The translations under genes were made by a program, and so were the position numbers. Under the pieces are notes generated by a model. The model made no database searches and was not told the DNA's origin. It worked only from the letters and a program-made list of their open reading frames with translations. 64,000 nucleotides of DNA. Source: Roseateles puraquae. Lineage in GTDB: Bacteria > Pseudomonadota > Gammaproteobacteria > Burkholderiales > Burkholderiaceae_C. The stretch's first letter is position 1. The number at the start of each line of letters is the position of its first letter. The stretch covers positions 310,001 through 374,000 of the forward strand of contig NZ_NISI01000001.1 in assembly GCF_002205845.1 (NCBI RefSeq), written 5' to 3'. Shown in pieces: positions 27,332 to 36,887 of this stretch.

Positions 27332-28699
27332 TCAGTTGCCGGCGAGCTTCATGCCGCTGACCAGCACCGAGCCCACGGTCTTGGTGCCCATGGTGTACGC
27401 GTCGGCCCCGATGCCAACGATGTTGCGCAGCATGTCCTTCAGGTTGCCGGCAATGGTCACTTCATGAACCGGGTAGGCAATCTCGCCGTTCTCGACCCAG
27501 TAGCCGCTGGCGCCGCGGGAGTAGTCGCCCGTCACGTAGTTGACGCCCTGCCCCATCAGCTCGGTCACCAGCAGACCGCGGCCGAGTCGGCGGATCATGG
27601 TGGCCAGGTCGTCGCCCGGTGCCGTGGCTCGGCTGGTCATGCGCAGGTTGTGCGAGCCGCCGGCATGGCCCGTGGTCTTCATGCCGAGCTTGCGTGCCGA
27701 ATAGCTGGACAGGAAATAGCCCTGCAGCACGCCGCCGTCCACCACCGTTCGGGCGCGGGTGAGCACGCCCTCGTCGTCGAAGGGCGAGCTGCCCTTGCCC
27801 TTGGGCACGTGCGGGTCTTCGGTGATGTCGATGTGCGGCGCCATCACGGGCTGGCCCAGGCTGTCGAGCAGGAACGTCGTGCGCCGATACAGCGCGCCGC
27901 CGCTGACCGCCTGCACGAGCGCTCCCAGCAGGCCAATGGCCACGGTGCTCTCGAACAGCACGGGCACCTCGGCGGTGGCGGCCTTGCGTGCCTTCAGGCG
28001 CGACAGGGCGCGCTCGGCGGCGTAGCGGCCCACCGCCTCGGGCGACGCCAGCTCGGCCGCATCACGCATGGAGCTGTACCAGGCGTCGCGCTGCATGTCG
28101 TCGCCACGGCCGGCAATCGGCGCGACCGACAGTGAATGACGCGAGCTGGCATAGCCGCCGCGAAAGCCGCGCGTGTTGCCCATCCAGAAATGCGACTGCT
28201 GGGCCGACACCGCCGCGCCTTCACTGTTGGTGATGCGCTTGTCGACCGACAGGGCCGCGGCCTCGCAGCGCAGTGCGATGTCGGCGGCTTGCGCGGCGTC
28301 CACCGCCCACGGGTGGAAGAGATCGAGGTCGGGCCGCTGGGATGCGTCCAGCGCCAGATCAGCCTCGTCGGGCAGGCCGGCGAAATCGTCCTCGGCGGTG
28401 AAGCGGGCGATGTCGTAGGCCGCGCGCACGGTGTCGCGGATGGCCTGCGGCGAGAAGTCAGAGGTGCTGGCGTTGCCGCGGCGCTTGCCGAGGTAGACCG
28501 AGATGCCGAGCGACTTGTCACGGTTGCGCTCGACGTTCTCCAGCTTGCCGAGCCGCGCCGAGACCGACAGGCCGCAGCCTTCGGACACTTCGGCGCCGGC
28601 ATCGCTGGCGCCCAGCTTCTTCGCCTCGGTCAAGGCGTCTTCGATCCACTGCTGGAACTGCTCGGGGCTGTAGGCAAAACCGTCTTGTGCTTGAGGCAT
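27332..28699 (-). CDS. pmbA: Metalloprotease-type protein PmbA (TldE)
   Basis: Subunit of the TldD/TldE zinc protease complex; in E. coli it is needed for maturation of microcin B17 and for CcdA turnover. The 455 residues cover both lobes: AGAEVSEGCGLSVSARLGKLENVERNRDKSLGISVY in the N-lobe, GNTRGFRGGYASSRHSLS, then PVLFESTVAIGLLGALVQAVSGGALYRR, and the C-lobe GMKTTGHAGGSHNLRMT and GYWVENGEIAYPVHEVTIAGNL. As expected for TldE, it lacks the HExxxH zinc motif that TldD carries. The ATG at 28699 was chosen; it diverges from yjgA across 80 bases, the usual arrangement in proteobacteria. Confidence 0.93.
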   Translation of the reverse strand: MPQAQDGFAYSPEQFQQWIEDALTEAKKLGASDAGAEVSEGCGLSVSARLGKLENVERNRDKSLGISVYLGKRRGNASTSDFSPQAIRDTVRAAYDIARFTAEDDFAGLPDEADLALDASQRPDLDLFHPWAVDAAQAADIALRCEAAALSVDKRITNSEGAAVSAQQSHFWMGNTRGFRGGYASSRHSLSVAPIAGRGDDMQRDAWYSSMRDAAELASPEAVGRYAAERALSRLKARKAATAEVPVLFESTVAIGLLGALVQAVSGGALYRRTTFLLDSLGQPVMAPHIDITEDPHVPKGKGSSPFDDEGVLTRARTVVDGGVLQGYFLSSYSARKLGMKTTGHAGGSHNLRMTSRATAPGDDLATMIRRLGRGLLVTELMGQGVNYVTGDYSRGASGYWVENGEIAYPVHEVTIAGNLKDMLRNIVGIGADAYTMGTKTVGSVLVSGMKLAGN

Positions 28700-28779
28700 G
28701 AACGAAGCGCCGGGCACGGCCGGCGCATGACGAAATCGAGTGGGCGACAATGATAGGCCCGCGCCCAAAGCCATTCCCG

Positions 28780-29313
28780 ATGCAAGAAGACATCCCCGAA
28801 CTCGAAGACGACGACGGTTTCGACCGCCCCAGCAAGTCGCAGATGAAGCGCGACATGACCGCGCTGCAAAAGCTCGGCGAAGAACTGCTCGCCCTACCCG
28901 AGAGCCGCTGGGAGCCGCTGGCGCTGCCCGAGATCCTGTCCGACGCGCTGAAGGCGGCCAAGAAGATCACCAACTTCGAGGGCCGCCGCCGCCAGATGCA
29001 GTACATCGGCAAGCTCATGCGCAAGATCGACCCCGAGCCGGTGCGAGAGGCCGTGGCGGCTTTCAAGCTGGGCCATGCCCAGGACAGCCTGCGGCTGCAC
29101 CAGTCCGAGCGCTGGCGCGAACAGCTGCTGGCCAGCGACGACGCGCTGCAGGATTTCCTGGCGGCACACGTCGACGTGGACATCCAGCAGCTGCGCAGCC
29201 TCGTGCGCGCGGCCCGCAAGGACGCCGCCAATGTGCCTGAGAAGCGCAGCGGCCGCGCCTTCCGCGAACTGTTCCAGTTCATCAAGGCGGCTGAGGTGGC
29301 CACCGATGAGTGA
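28780..29313 (+). CDS. yjgA: Ribosome-associated protein YjgA / DarP (DUF615)
   Basis: The 177-residue protein begins MQEDIPELEDDDG and continues RPSKSQMKRDMTALQKLGEELLALP, the family hallmark, followed by RRRQMQYIGKLMRKIDPEPV and a C-terminal helical part with NVPEKRSGRAFRELFQFI. In E. coli DarP (YjgA) associates with 50S assembly intermediates. An upstream in-frame ATG at 28750 would add ten residues without family similarity. The gene overlaps mog by 8 bases and diverges from pmbA. Confidence 0.92.
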   Translation: MQEDIPELEDDDGFDRPSKSQMKRDMTALQKLGEELLALPESRWEPLALPEILSDALKAAKKITNFEGRRRQMQYIGKLMRKIDPEPVREAVAAFKLGHAQDSLRLHQSERWREQLLASDDALQDFLAAHVDVDIQQLRSLVRAARKDAANVPEKRSGRAFRELFQFIKAAEVATDE

Positions 29314-29872
29314 CCCGGTTCGCATCGGCATCGTCTCCATCAGCGACCGCGCGTCCACCGGCGTCTACGAAGATAAGGGCTTGCCAGCGCTCAAGGACTG
29401 GCTCACCGCCGCGCTGCGCAATCCGATCGAGTTCGTGCCTCGCCTGATCCCGGACGATCAGGCCGGCATCTCCGCCACGCTGGTTGAACTCGTCGACACC
29501 GAGCGCTGTCACCTCGTGCTGACCACCGGCGGCACGGGCCCGGCACCGCGCGACGTGACGCCCGAGGCCACCCTCGCCGTCGCAGACCGCGTGATGCCAG
29601 GCTTCGGCGAGCAGATGCGCCAGATCTCGCTGCACTTCGTACCCACCGCCATCCTGTCGCGCCAGGTGGCTGTCATCCGCGGCCAGGCCCTGATCATCAA
29701 CCTGCCTGGCCAACCCAAGGCCATCGCCGAGACGCTGACCGGGCATGAGAAAGCCAGCGGGATCTTCGCGGCCGTGCCTTACTGCATCGACCTGATCGGT
29801 GGGCCCTACCTCGAAACGCGGGACGAGGTCTGCAAAACCTTCCGGCCCAAGAGCGCGCTGCGCCCTCAGTAG
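29306..29872 (+). CDS. mog: Molybdopterin adenylyltransferase
   Basis: Adenylylates molybdopterin before molybdenum insertion in molybdenum cofactor synthesis. The 188 residues show VRIGIVSISDRASTGVYEDKG at the N-terminus, the substrate-binding LTTGGTGPAPRDVTPEAT at about residues 73-90, and GQALIINLPGQPKAIAETL, all typical of Mog/MogA. The ATG lies inside the end of yjgA. No other molybdenum cofactor genes are in the window, so it is an isolated member of the pathway here. Confidence 0.94.
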   Translation: MSDPVRIGIVSISDRASTGVYEDKGLPALKDWLTAALRNPIEFVPRLIPDDQAGISATLVELVDTERCHLVLTTGGTGPAPRDVTPEATLAVADRVMPGFGEQMRQISLHFVPTAILSRQVAVIRGQALIINLPGQPKAIAETLTGHEKASGIFAAVPYCIDLIGGPYLETRDEVCKTFRPKSALRPQ

Positions 29873-29907
29873 GCCCCGGCACCGCTGCGGCTGGCAAGGT
29901 CACCCGC

Positions 29908-32900
29908 TCAGGGCTGACCGACGATCTCGCTGGGCGGTGCCGTGGCGCTGAGCACCGCGGCCACTTCATCCAGCGACCGGCTGCTGCCCAAGCCGAAGCC
30001 GCCGATCACGCGGCGCCCCAGCGCGCCGCGCCCCTGGGCGGGATACACGCCGACCCAGGCGTCCCGGCCGGCATGCTTGGCGGCATACAGCCCCAAGTCC
30101 GCGAGGTTGACCACTTGTTGCCAGCCTCGGCCCTGGGGGCGTTCCGGCTCGAAGGGCATGCAGGCGAACCCGACCGAGCAGGTCACGACGATCTGGCTGC
30201 CGTCCGGCAGTTCAAAAGGGGTCGACGCCACGATCGCCCGCATGCGCTCCGCCAGCTCCTCGGCCCGGTGCCGGTCGGTGTCGCGAGCTACCGCGAGGAA
30301 CTCCTCGCCGCCCCAGCGCACCAGGTAGTCCGATTCGCGCAGCACCGAGCGCAGCCGGGCGCCGAACTGCACCAGCACCGCGTCGCCCGCCGCATGGCCG
30401 TAGCGATCGTTGATGCGCTTGAACACGTCGATGTCCAGCAGCAGGAAGACGTTGTCGGTGTCCAGCGGTTGGCCACCAGCCGCCAGCGTCTCCTGCGAGC
30501 GGCGGGCGCTGGCCGCCAGATCCTGCTCGATGTGGTCGCTCAGGAAGCGTCGGTTGTGCAGGCCGGTCAGCGGGTCCGTGACGCTGCTCATCGCCAGCTG
30601 TTCGGACTTCTCTTCCAGCGCCTGGTGCAGGGCTCGCAGCTCGGCCGTGCGCTCGCGCACCTTGTGCTCCAGTTCCAGCTGGCGCTGGCGAAGCCAGCGC
30701 GTCCGCAGCGCGACGGCCCCCAGCAGCAACAGCGCCAGCGCGAGCACCAGCCCCGCGCGGAACCACCAGGTCTGGTGCCAGGCCGGCAGCACCTGCACGG
30801 CCAGCGCCAGTTCGCGCTCGCCCCACTGGCCGTCGCGGTTGGAGGCGCGCAGCCGCAGGGTGTAGCGGCCCGGCGCGAGGTTGGTGTAGGCGGCCAGCCG
30901 GCGGCTCACATCCGCTGCCATCCAGTCGGCGTCAAAGCCTTCGAGCCGGTAGGCATAGCGATTGCGCTCGGGCGCGGAGAAGTCGCTGGACGCGAATTCC
31001 ACGGCCAGGCTGTTGCCGTCCGCCGGCACCTGCACCACCGCATCTCGCCCGGGCACCACGGGCACCGGGCGGCCGCCCACCTGCACGTCGGCGAGCAACA
31101 CCTGCGGGGCGAACTGCCAGGGCTGGAGCCTTTCGGGCAACACCACGGTCATGCCGCCGGCGCCGCCGAAGAGGAGTTCGCCCCGGTCCGTGCGGGCAGC
31201 TGAACCGGTCCAGTAGGTCGGGAACACCACGCCTTCGGCCCGTCGCAATGCACGGGCAGTGAGTCGCTCGGGGTCAATGCGCGCCAGGCCATCGTCCGTG
31301 CTGGCCCAGATGTGGCCGCGCAGGTCCTGCAGCAGCGCGTTGACGCTGGCGTCCGGCAGGCCCTGGGCCAGGCTGAGGCGCCGCACTGGTTCGGGGTGGC
31401 CGGCGGCCGGCAGCACGTCGATGCCGCCGCCGAAGGTGCCGACCCAGAGTCGCCCGGCCGTGTCTGGCATGACCGCGGTCACGAAGCCGGCCGACAGGCC
31501 GCCCGGGTCTGACGGCGCCGCGGGGATCTGCCGCACCGCACTCGTCACCGGATCGACCCGGTTGAGCCCATTGCGCGTGCCCACCCACAGCTCGCCAGCC
31601 GCGCCGCGGGCCAGCACCATGATGCGCTGGTCGGTCAGCCCGGGCTCGGCCAGCTTCACCGGCGTGCTGCGTCCACTGGCCAGGTCCAGCCGCCACAGGC
31701 CGTCGAACTGGCCGCCGACCCAGAGCGTGTCGCCGTCGGCCAGCAAGGCCCAGGTGGAGGCGGCCGGATCGCGCGCGCCCAGCCGGACACGCGCCACCTG
31801 GCGACCGTCTGCCGACGCGCGGTACAAGCCGCGCTTGGTGCCGATGTAGACGCTGCCGTCCTTTGCAAGGCTCATGGCCAGCACGATGTCCGGCGGCAGC
31901 GCGGTCTCCGGCCGGCTGCCGTCAGGCCGGAGACCGGCGACACGGGCGCCCGTCGCGTCCAGGATGTCGATGCCGCTCTTGTGCGTGGCCAGCCACAGCC
32001 GACCGTCGGGCATGGGCAGGATCCAGCTGATTTCAGTGCTGATGAGGCGCGAATCAAGCGCCGCGCTCACGTCGGTGGTGGCGCCCAGCCGTGTGAGCAC
32101 CCCGGCCTGGCGCGGGTCGTAGCGGCTCAGGCCGCGGTTGGAGGCCACCCAGACCAGCCCGGCGCGGTCGCGGTACAGGGTGCGCAAGGCGTTGTCCGCC
32201 AGGCTGACGGGCCAGGCGGGCACGTGACGGATACGGCGCGTCTCCAGACGCGTGGCGTCCACGGCAACCGCCCCCTGGCCCAGCGTGGCCACCCACATCT
32301 CGCCGGGCTGCACCTCCAGCAGACTCGTGATCTGGGTGTTCTGAAGCAGATCGTCCTTGTCGGCGGCGCCGGTCTCGCGCACAGCCACGACCGGCCCGTC
32401 GCCTTGCTGCCCCAGCACGAAGACGCCCTCGTGCAAGGTGCCGGCCCAGATCCTGCCGGCGCTGTCCTGCGCCAACGCCTGCGGTTGCAGCACACGGCCG
32501 ATCGCCAGAGGCACCGGCTCCAGCGGTCCCTCAGCCGTGCGGCGCCGGAACAGGCCCGCCTGGCTGCCCAGCCAGAGCTGGCCTCGGCGGTCGCGCAGCA
32601 CGGCCCAGACCCGCGTGCCCGCAGCCTCGGCCCAGCCCCCCGCCGCGCTCGCGCGCTGCACGCGACCGGTCGCCGGGTCGAGATGATCGAGCCCGCCATC
32701 GGTGACGACCCAGAGCCCGCCGGCGCCGTCGTCCAGGATCTGGCGCACGCTGACGTGGCTCAACCCGTCGGGACCACCCACGGGGATGGGCACGAACCGG
32801 TCCGTCGCCGGGTCATGCCGCAGCAGGCCGGCGGCGCTCGTCCCGATCCACAGCCGGCCGGCAGCATCGCCGTGGAGCGACTGCACATAGTTGTCCGGCA

Positions 32901-33198
32901 GCGCCCCGGGCCGTGTCGCGTCAGCCTTGTAGACACGGAAGCGGTAGCCGTCCCAGCGTGCCAAGCCGCCGAGCGAGCCCACCCACAGAAAACCTTGGCC
33001 GTCCTCGGCGACCGACGTGGCGATGGCGCTTGGCAGCCCCTGTTCCTGCCCGACATGCTGGAAGGTGATGTCCGCCAGCACCGACCACCGCCGGTCCGCG
33101 GGCACCGCCTGGGCGGTCGCGGCGAGCATGGCGAGCGCCAGCCCCGGCAAGCGGCGCCGGCAAAGGCAGAACCACAGGGCAGCGACACGCAGGAGCAA
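29908..33198 (-). CDS. Periplasmic two-propeller sensor with diguanylate cyclase output
   Basis: The 1096-residue membrane receptor makes cyclic di-GMP. After a signal peptide (about 1-31) come 13-14 repeats of the Reg_prop type (G-x-L/I-W-V/I-G-T-x2-G-L-x-R-x-D), enough for two seven-bladed propellers (about 45-690), then a Y_Y_Y domain (about 720-785, GRYTLRLRASNRDGQWGE), one transmembrane helix (about 808-830), a short coiled coil, and a GGDEF domain. The active site WGGEEF is intact at 962-967. An RESD inhibitory site sits five residues before it, so product feedback is expected. The same periplasmic layout occurs in Bacteroidetes hybrid two-component systems. The stimulus is unknown; no degradation locus lies nearby. 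Confidence 0.9.
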   Translation of the reverse strand: MLLRVAALWFCLCRRRLPGLALAMLAATAQAVPADRRWSVLADITFQHVGQEQGLPSAIATSVAEDGQGFLWVGSLGGLARWDGYRFRVYKADATRPGALPDNYVQSLHGDAAGRLWIGTSAAGLLRHDPATDRFVPIPVGGPDGLSHVSVRQILDDGAGGLWVVTDGGLDHLDPATGRVQRASAAGGWAEAAGTRVWAVLRDRRGQLWLGSQAGLFRRRTAEGPLEPVPLAIGRVLQPQALAQDSAGRIWAGTLHEGVFVLGQQGDGPVVAVRETGAADKDDLLQNTQITSLLEVQPGEMWVATLGQGAVAVDATRLETRRIRHVPAWPVSLADNALRTLYRDRAGLVWVASNRGLSRYDPRQAGVLTRLGATTDVSAALDSRLISTEISWILPMPDGRLWLATHKSGIDILDATGARVAGLRPDGSRPETALPPDIVLAMSLAKDGSVYIGTKRGLYRASADGRQVARVRLGARDPAASTWALLADGDTLWVGGQFDGLWRLDLASGRSTPVKLAEPGLTDQRIMVLARGAAGELWVGTRNGLNRVDPVTSAVRQIPAAPSDPGGLSAGFVTAVMPDTAGRLWVGTFGGGIDVLPAAGHPEPVRRLSLAQGLPDASVNALLQDLRGHIWASTDDGLARIDPERLTARALRRAEGVVFPTYWTGSAARTDRGELLFGGAGGMTVVLPERLQPWQFAPQVLLADVQVGGRPVPVVPGRDAVVQVPADGNSLAVEFASSDFSAPERNRYAYRLEGFDADWMAADVSRRLAAYTNLAPGRYTLRLRASNRDGQWGERELALAVQVLPAWHQTWWFRAGLVLALALLLLGAVALRTRWLRQRQLELEHKVRERTAELRALHQALEEKSEQLAMSSVTDPLTGLHNRRFLSDHIEQDLAASARRSQETLAAGGQPLDTDNVFLLLDIDVFKRINDRYGHAAGDAVLVQFGARLRSVLRESDYLVRWGGEEFLAVARDTDRHRAEELAERMRAIVASTPFELPDGSQIVVTCSVGFACMPFEPERPQGRGWQQVVNLADLGLYAAKHAGRDAWVGVYPAQGRGALGRRVIGGFGLGSSRSLDEVAAVLSATAPPSEIVGQP

Positions 33199-33328
33199 GG
33201 CGGGCAGTCTCGGGTGGGAGGGCGCTTGGCCCGGGCCTCCGATTCTGATGCAGCCGAAGGGGTCCGGCGCACCGGGCCGTCAGCGTCTCTGGCGGCACTG
33301 CTTCGCCGCAGCGAAACCCTGGCGTCGC

Positions 33329-33351
33329 GGCGGGCGCCTGACGCGCCCGCC
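33329..33351 (-). terminator. GC-rich hairpin after trmJ
   Basis: A 9-bp perfect stem (GGCGGGCGC / GCGCCCGCC) with a 5-base loop begins 11 bases past the trmJ stop on the minus strand. The downstream T-content is low, so it may be only partly effective. Confidence 0.5.
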
Positions 33352-33361
33352 AAGGCCTGGC

Positions 33362-34099
33362 CTAGCGCGAACCGGCCGCAGGCGCGACCTTTTGCATCTG
33401 CCGCGCGATGCCGCGCAGGATGTGGACCTCCTCGTGGGTCAGCCCCGCGCGATTGAAGAGCTGGTTCAGGCGCGGCATCAGCTTCTTGGGGGCGGCCGGG
33501 TCGAGGTAGCCGATGTCGATCAACGCGGCCTGCAGATGCTCGAGCAAGCCTTGCACCGCGCGCGCGTCGGCCGCATCGGGCGCCGCAGCGCGCGGCTGCA
33601 CGGTGAAGCCGCCGATGGCCTGACGCAGGTCGTAGGCCAGCAGCTGCACCGCCTGCGCGAGGTTGAGCGAGCCGTAGTCGGGATGCGTCGGGATGCTGAG
33701 CACGGCATGGCATCGGTACACGTCCTCATTGCTCATGCCATAGCGCTCGGAGCCGAACACCAGCGCGAGCCGCGGCGCCGCCTCACGCGCGGCGAGATCG
33801 GCAAAGAGTGATCGCGGCTCGTGGGTGGGCGGGCCGAAATCGCGCGGCGTCATGGCGGTGGCGCAGGCGAAGTCGACGCCCTCCAGCGCGGCCGTCAGCG
33901 TCGGCACCACTTGGGCACGGGCCAGGATGTCGGCCGCGCCACTGGCCATGGCGATGGCTTCCTCATGGCAGAGCACATCGGCAAAGCGCGGCGCCACCAG
34001 CACGAGATCGCTGAAGCCCATCACCTTCATCGCGCGGGCCGTCGCGCCGACGTTGCCGGCGTGGCTGGTGTTGATGAGGATGAAGCGTGTGGATTGCAC
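33362..34099 (-). CDS. trmJ: tRNA/rRNA 2'-O-methyltransferase of the TrmJ group
   Basis: SPOUT-class methyltransferase of 245 residues; E. coli TrmJ methylates nucleotide 32 of several tRNAs. Motifs: [24 protein letters not shown] at the N-terminus, [17 protein letters not shown], the knot motif [14 protein letters not shown], then [27 protein letters not shown]-terminal helical extension (about 165-245) is as in TrmJ. It diverges from suhB, the usual neighbour in betaproteobacteria, across about 107 bases containing a TAGAAT hexamer on the suhB side. Confidence 0.92.
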   Translation of the reverse strand: MQSTRFILINTSHAGNVGATARAMKVMGFSDLVLVAPRFADVLCHEEAIAMASGAADILARAQVVPTLTAALEGVDFACATAMTPRDFGPPTHEPRSLFADLAAREAAPRLALVFGSERYGMSNEDVYRCHAVLSIPTHPDYGSLNLAQAVQLLAYDLRQAIGGFTVQPRAAAPDAADARAVQGLLEHLQAALIDIGYLDPAAPKKLMPRLNQLFNRAGLTHEEVHILRGIARQMQKVAPAAGSR

Positions 34100-34206
34100 G
34101 GGTTTGTACGGAGGCTGCGGCTAGAATCGCGCGATTATCCGGGGCGTGTCTGAGCGCCTCGACGCTCTTTCCTCCTGTCAGCCCCTTCTTCCCAGCGAGT
34201 GCCTGC

Positions 34207-35142
34207 ATGCAGCAAACGTCTCTTCATCCCATGCTCAACGTCGCCATCAAGGCGGCACGTGCAGCCGGCGCCCTCATCAACCGCGCCTCGCTGGACCTCG
34301 AAGCGCTTCGCATCAACACCAAGAGCCCGAACGACTTCGTGACCGAGGTCGACCACGCCGCAGAAGGGGTGATCATCGAGACGCTGCTGGGCGCCTACCC
34401 GGACCACGGCATCCTCGCCGAAGAGTCGGGCCGCACCCACGGCGCCAAGCATTCCGAGTACGTCTGGATCATCGATCCGCTGGACGGCACCACCAACTTC
34501 ATCCACGGCCTGCCGGTGTACTGCGTGTCCATCGCGCTGGCCCACCGCGGCGTCGTGCAGCAGGCCGTCGTCTTCGACCCGACGCGCAACGACCTCTTCT
34601 ACGCCACCAAGGGCCGCGGCGCCTTCCTGAACGACCGCCGCCTGCGTGTGTCCAAGCGCACCCGCATGAGCGACGCCCTGATCGGCACCGGCTTCCCCTT
34701 CCGCCGCGGCGACAACTTCAAGCGCTACGTGAAGATGTTCGAGGAAGTCATGCAGCACTGCGCCGGCCTGCGCCGCCCGGGCGCCGCCGCGCTGGACCTC
34801 TGCTACGTCGCCGCCGGCTACTACGACGCCTTCTTCGAGACCGGCCTGCAACCCTGGGACGTGGCCGCCGGCTCCCTGATCGTGACCGAGGCGGGTGGCC
34901 TGGTGGGCAACTTCACCGGCGAGGCCGACTTCCTGCACCAGCGTGAAGTGGTGGCCGGCACGCCCCGCATCTACGCGCCGCTGGTGGCCATGCTGTCGCC
35001 CTACACCCGCGTGATCAAGGAAGAAGACGTCGCCGCCGCACCGACTCCGGCCGCGCAAGCCGCAGCGCCGGCACCCGCGGCCCCCAAGAAGCGCGCCCCG
35101 GTTCGGATCAAGAAGGACGAAGCGGGCGAAGCCCCGGTCTGA
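34207..35142 (+). CDS. suhB: Inositol monophosphatase family protein SuhB with basic C-terminal tail
   Basis: The 311 residues comprise an inositol-1-monophosphatase fold (about 1-268) and an extra Ala/Pro-rich, then Lys/Arg-rich tail (about 270-311, ending [12 protein letters not shown]...). Metal-site motifs are intact: [19 protein letters not shown] and [16 protein letters not shown]. In E. coli SuhB is also part of the Nus antitermination complex on rRNA operons. The start is uncertain between ATG 34207 and ATG 34231 (MLNVAIKAA); related proteins I recall begin MHPMLN-, which sits between the two. Followed by a strong terminator. Confidence 0.92.
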   Translation: MQQTSLHPMLNVAIKAARAAGALINRASLDLEALRINTKSPNDFVTEVDHAAEGVIIETLLGAYPDHGILAEESGRTHGAKHSEYVWIIDPLDGTTNFIHGLPVYCVSIALAHRGVVQQAVVFDPTRNDLFYATKGRGAFLNDRRLRVSKRTRMSDALIGTGFPFRRGDNFKRYVKMFEEVMQHCAGLRRPGAAALDLCYVAAGYYDAFFETGLQPWDVAAGSLIVTEAGGLVGNFTGEADFLHQREVVAGTPRIYAPLVAMLSPYTRVIKEEDVAAAPTPAAQAAAPAPAAPKKRAPVRIKKDEAGEAPV

Positions 35143-35185
35143 CGCGGCAGCCCATCACGGCCCGCGGCTGGCCGATCGTCTGAAC

Positions 35186-35208
35186 AAGCCCTCCTCGCGA
35201 GGGCTTTT
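35186..35208 (+). terminator. Intrinsic terminator after suhB
   Basis: An 8-bp stem AAGCCCTC / GAGGGCTT with a 5-base loop, followed by T residues, 43 bases after the suhB stop. The arms are identical to those of the hairpin in the mutS leader. Confidence 0.85.
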
Positions 35209-35387
35209 CTGCGTCTGGGCCGTGACGGATTTCGCGTACGACACGCCTACGGGCAAACCCGCGCTTTTGTTCGTGAAGTGTGCACGGCCCACCCCCTTAC
35301 CCATGGGGGGAGGCCCGGCCAGAATCCGAGCTGCAACGCGATCACAAGTCGCCGCTTCAACCTCGTCAACAAGCCCGAAAGATCCAG

Positions 35388-35702
35388 ATGTTTGTCCGCT
35401 CCGCTGTCGCTCTCGCCCTCATCGCCGCTGCTTCCCTGGCTCACGCCGATGCCAAGGTCCTGAAGAAGGTCGCCCCCGAGTACCCCAGCGAGGCCGTCAA
35501 GAAGAACATCGCCTCCGGCAGCGTCCGCGCCAAGATCGCCATCGCCGGCGACGGCAAGGTCTCGAACGTGGAAGTCGTGGAAGCCGAGCCGAAGCGCGTC
35601 TTCGACCGCGCCGCCGTCGACGCCCTGAGCCAGTGGAAGTTCGAAGGCACCGGCGCCCCGCAGACGCACGAAGTCAAGCTGGTCTTCAAGTCGGAAGACT
35701 GA
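35388..35702 (+). CDS. Small exported protein consisting of a TonB C-terminal domain
   Basis: The 104 residues are a signal peptide (MFVRSAVALALIAAASLAHA) followed directly by a TonB_C-type domain: APEYPSEAVKKNIASGSVRAKIAIAGDGKVSNVEVVEAEPKRVFDRAAVDALSQWKFEGTG. There is no N-terminal cytoplasmic anchor of the TonB kind and no Pro-rich spacer, so it cannot by itself couple ExbBD to outer-membrane receptors. The start ATG at 35388 fits the signal peptide; longer in-frame starts put it internally. It is flanked by terminators on both sides, so it is a single-gene unit. Role unknown; many Burkholderiales genomes call such proteins energy transducer TonB. Confidence 0.82.
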   Translation: MFVRSAVALALIAAASLAHADAKVLKKVAPEYPSEAVKKNIASGSVRAKIAIAGDGKVSNVEVVEAEPKRVFDRAAVDALSQWKFEGTGAPQTHEVKLVFKSED

Positions 35703-35735
35703 GACCCAGCCTCACGGCTCCTGAATCAAGCACCG

Positions 35736-35764
35736 AAGGCCCGCGAAAGCGGGCCTTTCGTTTT
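35736..35764 (+). terminator. Intrinsic terminator after the TonB-C-domain gene
   Basis: A 9-bp stem AAGGCCCGC / GCGGGCCTT closed by a GAAA tetraloop, followed by TTCGTTTT. It lies between two convergent genes. Confidence 0.85.
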
Positions 35765-35769
35765 GGGCC

Positions 35770-36825
35770 TCACTCGTCAGTGGCTACCACGCTCGCCAGA
35801 CCGGTCGGGCGCACGATGAACTGGTAGGACGCCACCGCGTCGCCTTCCCGACCTGGTGGCGCATAGAGGGACACGAGCACCGCATCCCCTTCGCGCCAGC
35901 CGACACCGGAGCGGCCGACGAAGGCCAGCCACCAGCGCCCCTGCACCCACAACGGCACCGCGCGAGGGTCCGCGTTGGAGAACTGGGTGAGCATCGCGTC
36001 GAGCCGGCGCTCGTCGGCCCCGAACAGCGCAAAGATCGGGTTCAGCATCGAATCGCCCGACGCGCCTGTCGCCAGTCGGCCCAGGGCAGCTGTCGCCGCG
36101 GCATCCGGGCGACGCCCTTCATTGAGGGCCACGGCGTCCAGCGGCTGCCGCCGCGCACGCGAGGCCTCATAGGCCTTGGCCAGCCGCTGGGCGCTGCTGG
36201 CAGCCTGATCGCAGACCGGGCTGCCAGGGCGGCAGAAGCGCTGCCCGGCCGTCATCGCCGTCTCACGTTTGATCTCCAGGCTGCAGCGCCCGCCCCAGCC
36301 CCGACCGGTCCAGGTCGCGATGCGGTAGCGGAGGTCTGGGCTGTCCATGCTGGGCGCACCGCCGACGACGAAAGCCGGCTGGCCCAGCACCTGGGCCAGC
36401 CTGGCCGACTGCGTGACGCACAGCTCCATATCCCTGAGTGCGACGGGCAGCGGCACTGACCGCGCCGCCTTGCCAGGCGAGGCTTCCACGAGCACCAGCG
36501 TCTGACAGTTCGCCGTACCGCCGTAGGCGCTCAACAGATACAGGGGCGCGCCTGGCAACTGCTGCACGTCCAGCGGCTGCTCCGACATCGCCCCGACCGC
36601 ATCGCGCCAGCGGGCCTCCCGGCTCAATGCTTCAGCGACAGGCGACGTCGCCGGCGGGGCCACTGGGCGAATCCAGCCCGACTGTGGGTCCGCCTGCGCC
36701 CACACGCTGGCGGACGCTTTGCGCATGTCCTCTGCCAGTCGGGTACACACCGACGGCGCCGCCAGAACCTGGGGAACCCAGACCATCGAAACCAGCAAAG
36801 CGCACGCACCCCTGAAACGCTTCAT
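35770..36825 (-). CDS. Exported protein of unknown function
   Basis: The 351 residues begin with a signal peptide ([22 protein letters not shown], cleavage near APSVC). The mature part has several cysteines ([44 protein letters not shown]), suggesting disulfides in the periplasm. [27 protein letters not shown] stretch near the C-terminus looks beta-rich. I do not recognise a family. It stands alone, convergent with the TonB-C-domain gene and divergent from mutS, and it starts about 100 bases from the mutS ATG. Confidence 0.7.
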   Translation of the reverse strand: MKRFRGACALLVSMVWVPQVLAAPSVCTRLAEDMRKASASVWAQADPQSGWIRPVAPPATSPVAEALSREARWRDAVGAMSEQPLDVQQLPGAPLYLLSAYGGTANCQTLVLVEASPGKAARSVPLPVALRDMELCVTQSARLAQVLGQPAFVVGGAPSMDSPDLRYRIATWTGRGWGGRCSLEIKRETAMTAGQRFCRPGSPVCDQAASSAQRLAKAYEASRARRQPLDAVALNEGRRPDAAATAALGRLATGASGDSMLNPIFALFGADERRLDAMLTQFSNADPRAVPLWVQGRWWLAFVGRSGVGWREGDAVLVSLYAPPGREGDAVASYQFIVRPTGLASVVATDE

Positions 36826-36887
36826 CGACGACTCCCTGCATTCGGCACGCCAGTCAGGCGCCGCCGCTTAAACTGCCGCCCATTTTG

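Noticed and set aside
34100-34206. A full promoter for suhB in the divergent gap with trmJ.
   Set aside because: A TAGAAT hexamer is present at 34122-34127, but no -35 lies at a proper distance (TTGCAC and TTGTAC give spacers of 22 and 12 bases).
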